DNA of 64,000 nt from Brachycybe producta. Its lineage: Eukaryota; Arthropoda; Diplopoda; Playtdesmida; Andrognathidae. The notes below the pieces were generated by a model. It was not told the DNA's origin. It saw nothing but the letters and a program-made list of their open reading frames with translations, and made no database searches. A program made the translations under genes and the position numbers. Location: the NCBI GenBank assembly GCA_036925085.1, contig JAUPFP010000005.1, forward strand, positions 9,430,498 through 9,494,497. Direction: 5' to 3'. This document shows positions 63,541 to 64,000 of the stretch, one piece after another. The first letter of the stretch is position 1. Every line of letters starts with the position of its first letter.

Positions 63541-64000
63541 TATAAAATTGCTTTCTTTAAAAACAACAACTTTAGTTTATATTAATAAGAAGTGGGATTT
63601 TCTTTATTATTATTATTCTGTAGCCCTGAGAGAGACATTCTCTTTAATGGGTCAGGGTTAAATATTTTCACCTGTTCACAAAATTAAATTCATTATCATT
63701 TATTATAATATACTTGTGTCTTAATTTAGATTAATGAAGATATTTCTAGAGAGAAAGAGAGAGAGAGAGAGAAAAAAAAGGTGGGTTTATTTTAAGATAT
63801 ATAGAATTTTTTATCACACCTGAGAGAATGAGAGAGTTTATAAAAAATTTTTTGATGACTTGTCAAATTACTTGAGTGGATGCGATCTGATGACGTAATA
63901 ATATGCATTTTTAACAATGAATACTTCTTCTCTTGAGTATATAATAGGTGTGTGTGTATGTACAGTATGTGGCCTGTGTGCGTTTCCATGGTTATCGATC

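Larger units (their letters stand above)
51632..64000. other. ADCY9 intron or 3' flank, repeat-rich, no exon recognised
   Basis: I searched for the expected next ADCY9 blocks and found none; short exons could be missed. The interval holds the TIR elements and repeats listed separately plus AT-rich spacer. Confidence 0.5.

Overview
The window is animal nuclear DNA: AT-rich, with multi-exon genes, GT-AG introns, no operons and many small palindromic transposons. Five genes are clear orthologues of human genes and a sixth is a clear relative of one, so the source is a metazoan. Introns are mostly 58-800 nt, intron density is high, and many short elements sit in introns and spacers. This suits a compact-to-medium invertebrate genome such as a tunicate or a cnidarian. 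I cannot name the species from the sequence.

Layout. 570-4553 (+) is the 3' two thirds of PRPF40 (FF-domain splicing factor), with its 5' end outside the window. 5633-7234 (+) is EBAG9. 8782-9448 (-) is a short membrane-anchored relative of the glucosidase II beta N-terminus. 9.5-23.9 kb has no coding exon I can support. It holds a possible divergent promoter near 10.2 kb and a dense field of inverted-repeat elements. 24006-30722 (+) is RNF19 (RBR E3 ubiquitin ligase), complete in 12 coding exons. 30.7-39.0 kb is gene-free, very AT-rich, with TIR elements at 31.5-32.8 kb. 39377-45149 (+) is GRXCR (glutaredoxin-like, cysteine-rich) in four coding exons. 46632-47307 (+) holds four small exons of an unplaced gene, perhaps FAM47-like. 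49987-51631 (+) is the first coding exon of ADCY9 (six-helix membrane domain plus the C1a catalytic domain). The rest, to 64000, is probably an ADCY9 intron or flank full of TIR elements.

The genes do not form a pathway. They are a spliceosome factor, a Golgi/vesicle protein, an ER-type lectin-associated module, a membrane ubiquitin ligase, a hair-bundle-type protein and an adenylyl cyclase. The most unusual content is the mobile layer. Several non-autonomous families share an ACAGGC end and a common core; five copies of one family carry a perfect TGACGTCA palindrome near the hairpin centre. Elements are nested and chained, and some show 8-9 bp target duplications. One element has expanded an internal 106-bp unit four times. 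No transposase, CRISPR array or rRNA gene was seen.
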